Below are positions 14,434 through 15,799 of a DNA stretch of 15,799 nt, piece by piece. The notes below the pieces were generated by a model that was given only the letters and a program-made list of their open reading frames with translations, was not told the origin of the DNA and did no database searches. The stretch comes from an uncultured Eubacteriales bacterium (GTDB lineage Bacteria > Bacillota > Clostridia > Lachnospirales > Lachnospiraceae), in contig ONWK01000291.1 of the NCBI GenBank assembly GCA_900321505.1, forward strand, positions 1 through 15,799, given 5' to 3'. Position 1 is the first letter of the stretch; every line of letters starts with the position of its first letter. Made by a program: the position numbers and the translations under genes.

Positions 14434-15543
14434 ATGATGAATCGTGAAAAACGGATAATACGGACAAGCATAATCGGCATCATTGCAAATGTCCTGCTGG
14501 CCTCATTTAAAGCCACCATCGGACTCCTTGCCAATTCCATAGCAGTTGTCCTTGATGCGGTAAATAACCTGACAGATGTACTGTCATCCCTCATAACGAT
14601 CATAGGTACAAAGCTGGCGGCAAAAAAGCCCGATAAGAAACATCCTCTCGGGCACGGACGCATCGAATACCTAACGGCCATGATAATAGCCGTTATCATA
14701 CTCTATGCAGGTTTCCTGTCCATGCAGGAATCCATAGAGAAGATCATCGAGCCTGTCGAACCCGACTATTCGGCTGTCTCACTGATCATCATTTCAACAG
14801 CCATAGTCGTTAAGCTTGTTCTCGGGCGCTATGTAAAGGGTGTGGGGAAAGCCGTACACTCTGATGCTCTTGTGGCATCCGGCGAGGATGCCAGGATGGA
14901 TGCCGTTCTTTCAACCACCACCCTGATCTCGGCCATAATCTTCCTAATCTGGCATGTCAGCCTTGAAGCCTGGCTGGGCGTCTTCATATCATTTATGATC
15001 CTTAAGACAGGCTATGAGGTAATGAGCGATACCATAAGCCATATTCTGGGAGAACGCATAGACAGTGAGCTCTCAAAGGAGATCAAGGAGACTCTCAACT
15101 CTCATCCGGAGGTTTTCGGTGCATATGACCTAATCCTGCACAGCTACGGTCCGAACACACTGATAGGATCGGTACATGTGGAGATCCGCGATACCATGAC
15201 GGCGGTTGAGATAGATAAGCTGGAGCGTGATCTTCAGCAGACAGTCTACGAGAAGCATCATGTAGTCCTTACCGGTATAGGCATCTACTCCGTAAATACC
15301 AGCGGAGATGAAGCCCGGCAGCTTTATGAAAAGATACGCGACAAGGTTCTTGCGAATCAGTACGTTCTGCAGATCCACGGTTTCTACATTGACAAAGCCG
15401 AAAAGGATATACGCTTTGATCTGGTCATGGATTTCGCCGCCCCGGACAGGGAAGCCGAATACCACAGACTCATAAAAGAGCTGGAAAATGAATATCCTGA
15501 GTACCATTTCAGAGTTATACTTGATTCCGATATATCCGACTAA
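14434..15543 (+). CDS. Cation diffusion facilitator, manganese-type (MntE-like)
   Basis: 369 aa. Six membrane helices occupy about residues 10-210 and a cytoplasmic ferredoxin-like C-terminal domain follows (VHVEIRDTMTAVEIDKLE). A longer than usual tail (about 295-369: LQIHGFYIDKAEKDIRFDLV) looks like a further alpha/beta unit. The metal site is read as N44-x3-D48 in helix 2 (DAVNNLTD) and D152-x3-D156 in helix 5 (EDARMD), with HPLGHGRIEYL between. NDDD is the pattern of the Mn exporter MntE, against HDHD in zinc exporters and DDHD in FieF, so Mn(II) efflux by proton exchange is the best guess. The start has GGAGG 5 bases upstream; a second ATG follows directly. It is in an operon with the DUF6062 gene. 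Confidence 0.92.
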   Translation: MMNREKRIIRTSIIGIIANVLLASFKATIGLLANSIAVVLDAVNNLTDVLSSLITIIGTKLAAKKPDKKHPLGHGRIEYLTAMIIAVIILYAGFLSMQESIEKIIEPVEPDYSAVSLIIISTAIVVKLVLGRYVKGVGKAVHSDALVASGEDARMDAVLSTTTLISAIIFLIWHVSLEAWLGVFISFMILKTGYEVMSDTISHILGERIDSELSKEIKETLNSHPEVFGAYDLILHSYGPNTLIGSVHVEIRDTMTAVEIDKLERDLQQTVYEKHHVVLTGIGIYSVNTSGDEARQLYEKIRDKVLANQYVLQIHGFYIDKAEKDIRFDLVMDFAAPDREAEYHRLIKELENEYPEYHFRVILDSDISD

Positions 15544-15629
15544 CTCAACTCCGGGGATTTCTGAGGGGGTGTTATGACGGTATAAGCGGGCAGGCATTCG
15601 GTAGAGTTATACTATCCAACAGCACAAAT

Positions 15630-15699
15630 AAAGGGACGGTTCCCTGCAGGTTTGAAAACATCTGAGTAGTTTTCCGACCCGCAGGGAACCGTCCCCTTT
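15630..15699. repeat. REP-like long palindrome downstream of the exporter
   Basis: GGGACGGTTCCCTGC (15633-15647) pairs perfectly with GCAGGGAACCGTCCC (15681-15695), extended by AAA/TTT across one bulged C. An inner stem GAAAAC/GTTTTC (15654-15659 with 15669-15674) completes a two-part hairpin of 70 nt. GGGACGGTTC-type palindromes are familiar intergenic repeats in clostridia. No transposase is present here. It could also slow or end transcription of the exporter, but no T-run follows. Between 15544 and 15629 I see nothing else. Confidence 0.8.
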
Positions 15700-15722
15700 G
15701 GTTTATCTGTCTATATTATGAT

Positions 15723-15794
15723 GCTGGGGTCAAAAGGTATTTTGCCCCCAGCTGATGATTCGCAGCACGCACACTACGTGTGCAATGTGCTGCG
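15723..15794. repeat. Dispersed two-hairpin element, copy 2 (complete)
   Basis: Hairpin one: GCTGGGG (15723-15729) with CCCCAGC (15746-15752), and CAAAA with TTTTG, around a GGTA loop with one mismatch. Hairpin two: CGCAGCA (15761-15767) with TGCTGCG (15788-15794), enclosing GCACAC-TAC-GTGTGC (15769-15783). Positions 15741-15788 match copy 1 at 8181-8228 (44 of 48). A frame MLGSKGILPPADDSQHAHYV starts at 15721 and stays open to the window edge, but has no ribosome site. Confidence 0.85.
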
Positions 15795-15799
15795 AGAAC

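Overview
The window looks like chromosomal DNA of a Gram-positive anaerobe of the Lachnospiraceae/Clostridia type, at moderate GC. The grounds are strong GGAGG ribosome sites, short operons with few-base gaps, cytoplasmic LacI-type sensor domains fused to GGDEF (common in Butyrivibrio and relatives), a DUF6062-type protein, and family-typical YebC, Alr, NAD(P)HX-repair and MATE proteins. No genus can be assigned from the sequence alone. There is no phage, plasmid, IS transposase, rRNA, tRNA or true CRISPR array.

Layout. Positions 1-11627 are all transcribed leftward. In order of transcription they hold: a fused membrane/spermidine-synthase-like protein (11627-9915) and a bifunctional NAD(P)HX repair enzyme (9893-8244) in one operon ending in a clear intrinsic terminator; a 615-bp gene-free block of repeats (7629-8243); a MATE transporter (7628-6219); alanine racemase plus a CBS/CorC-type protein, nearly overlapping (6104-4122); YebC (3936-3196); and two tandem paralogous sensor-GGDEF proteins (2998-662, and 618 running off the left edge). 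From 11816 rightward there is a second group: a YfbK-like von Willebrand A lipoprotein (11816-13597), a DUF6062-type two-module Cys/His protein (13696-14415) and a cation diffusion facilitator with a manganese-type NDDD metal site (14434-15543). Then come two palindromic repeat elements up to the right edge.

How the genes fit together. Alr supplies D-alanine for the wall, and the small CBS protein is translationally close to it. The GGDEF pair probably couples binding of a small ligand to cyclic-di-GMP. The rightward group combines a cell-surface protein, a likely metal-binding protein of unknown role and a metal exporter. A joint role is inference only.

The most unusual material is non-coding. 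It includes: (a) a 20-bp hairpin whose 3' arm is the Shine-Dalgarno of the DUF6062 gene and whose 5' arm holds an extended -10 box; (b) a four-unit, 72-73-bp tandem array of small hairpins with a covarying base pair (7822-8078); (c) a two-hairpin element present at 8181-8228 and 15741-15788; (d) a 90-bp near-palindrome in front of yebC; and (e) overlapping face-to-face promoters with a perfect 14-bp palindrome between the two halves of the window. An in-frame 66-bp duplication inside the NAD(P)HX repair gene is a further oddity.
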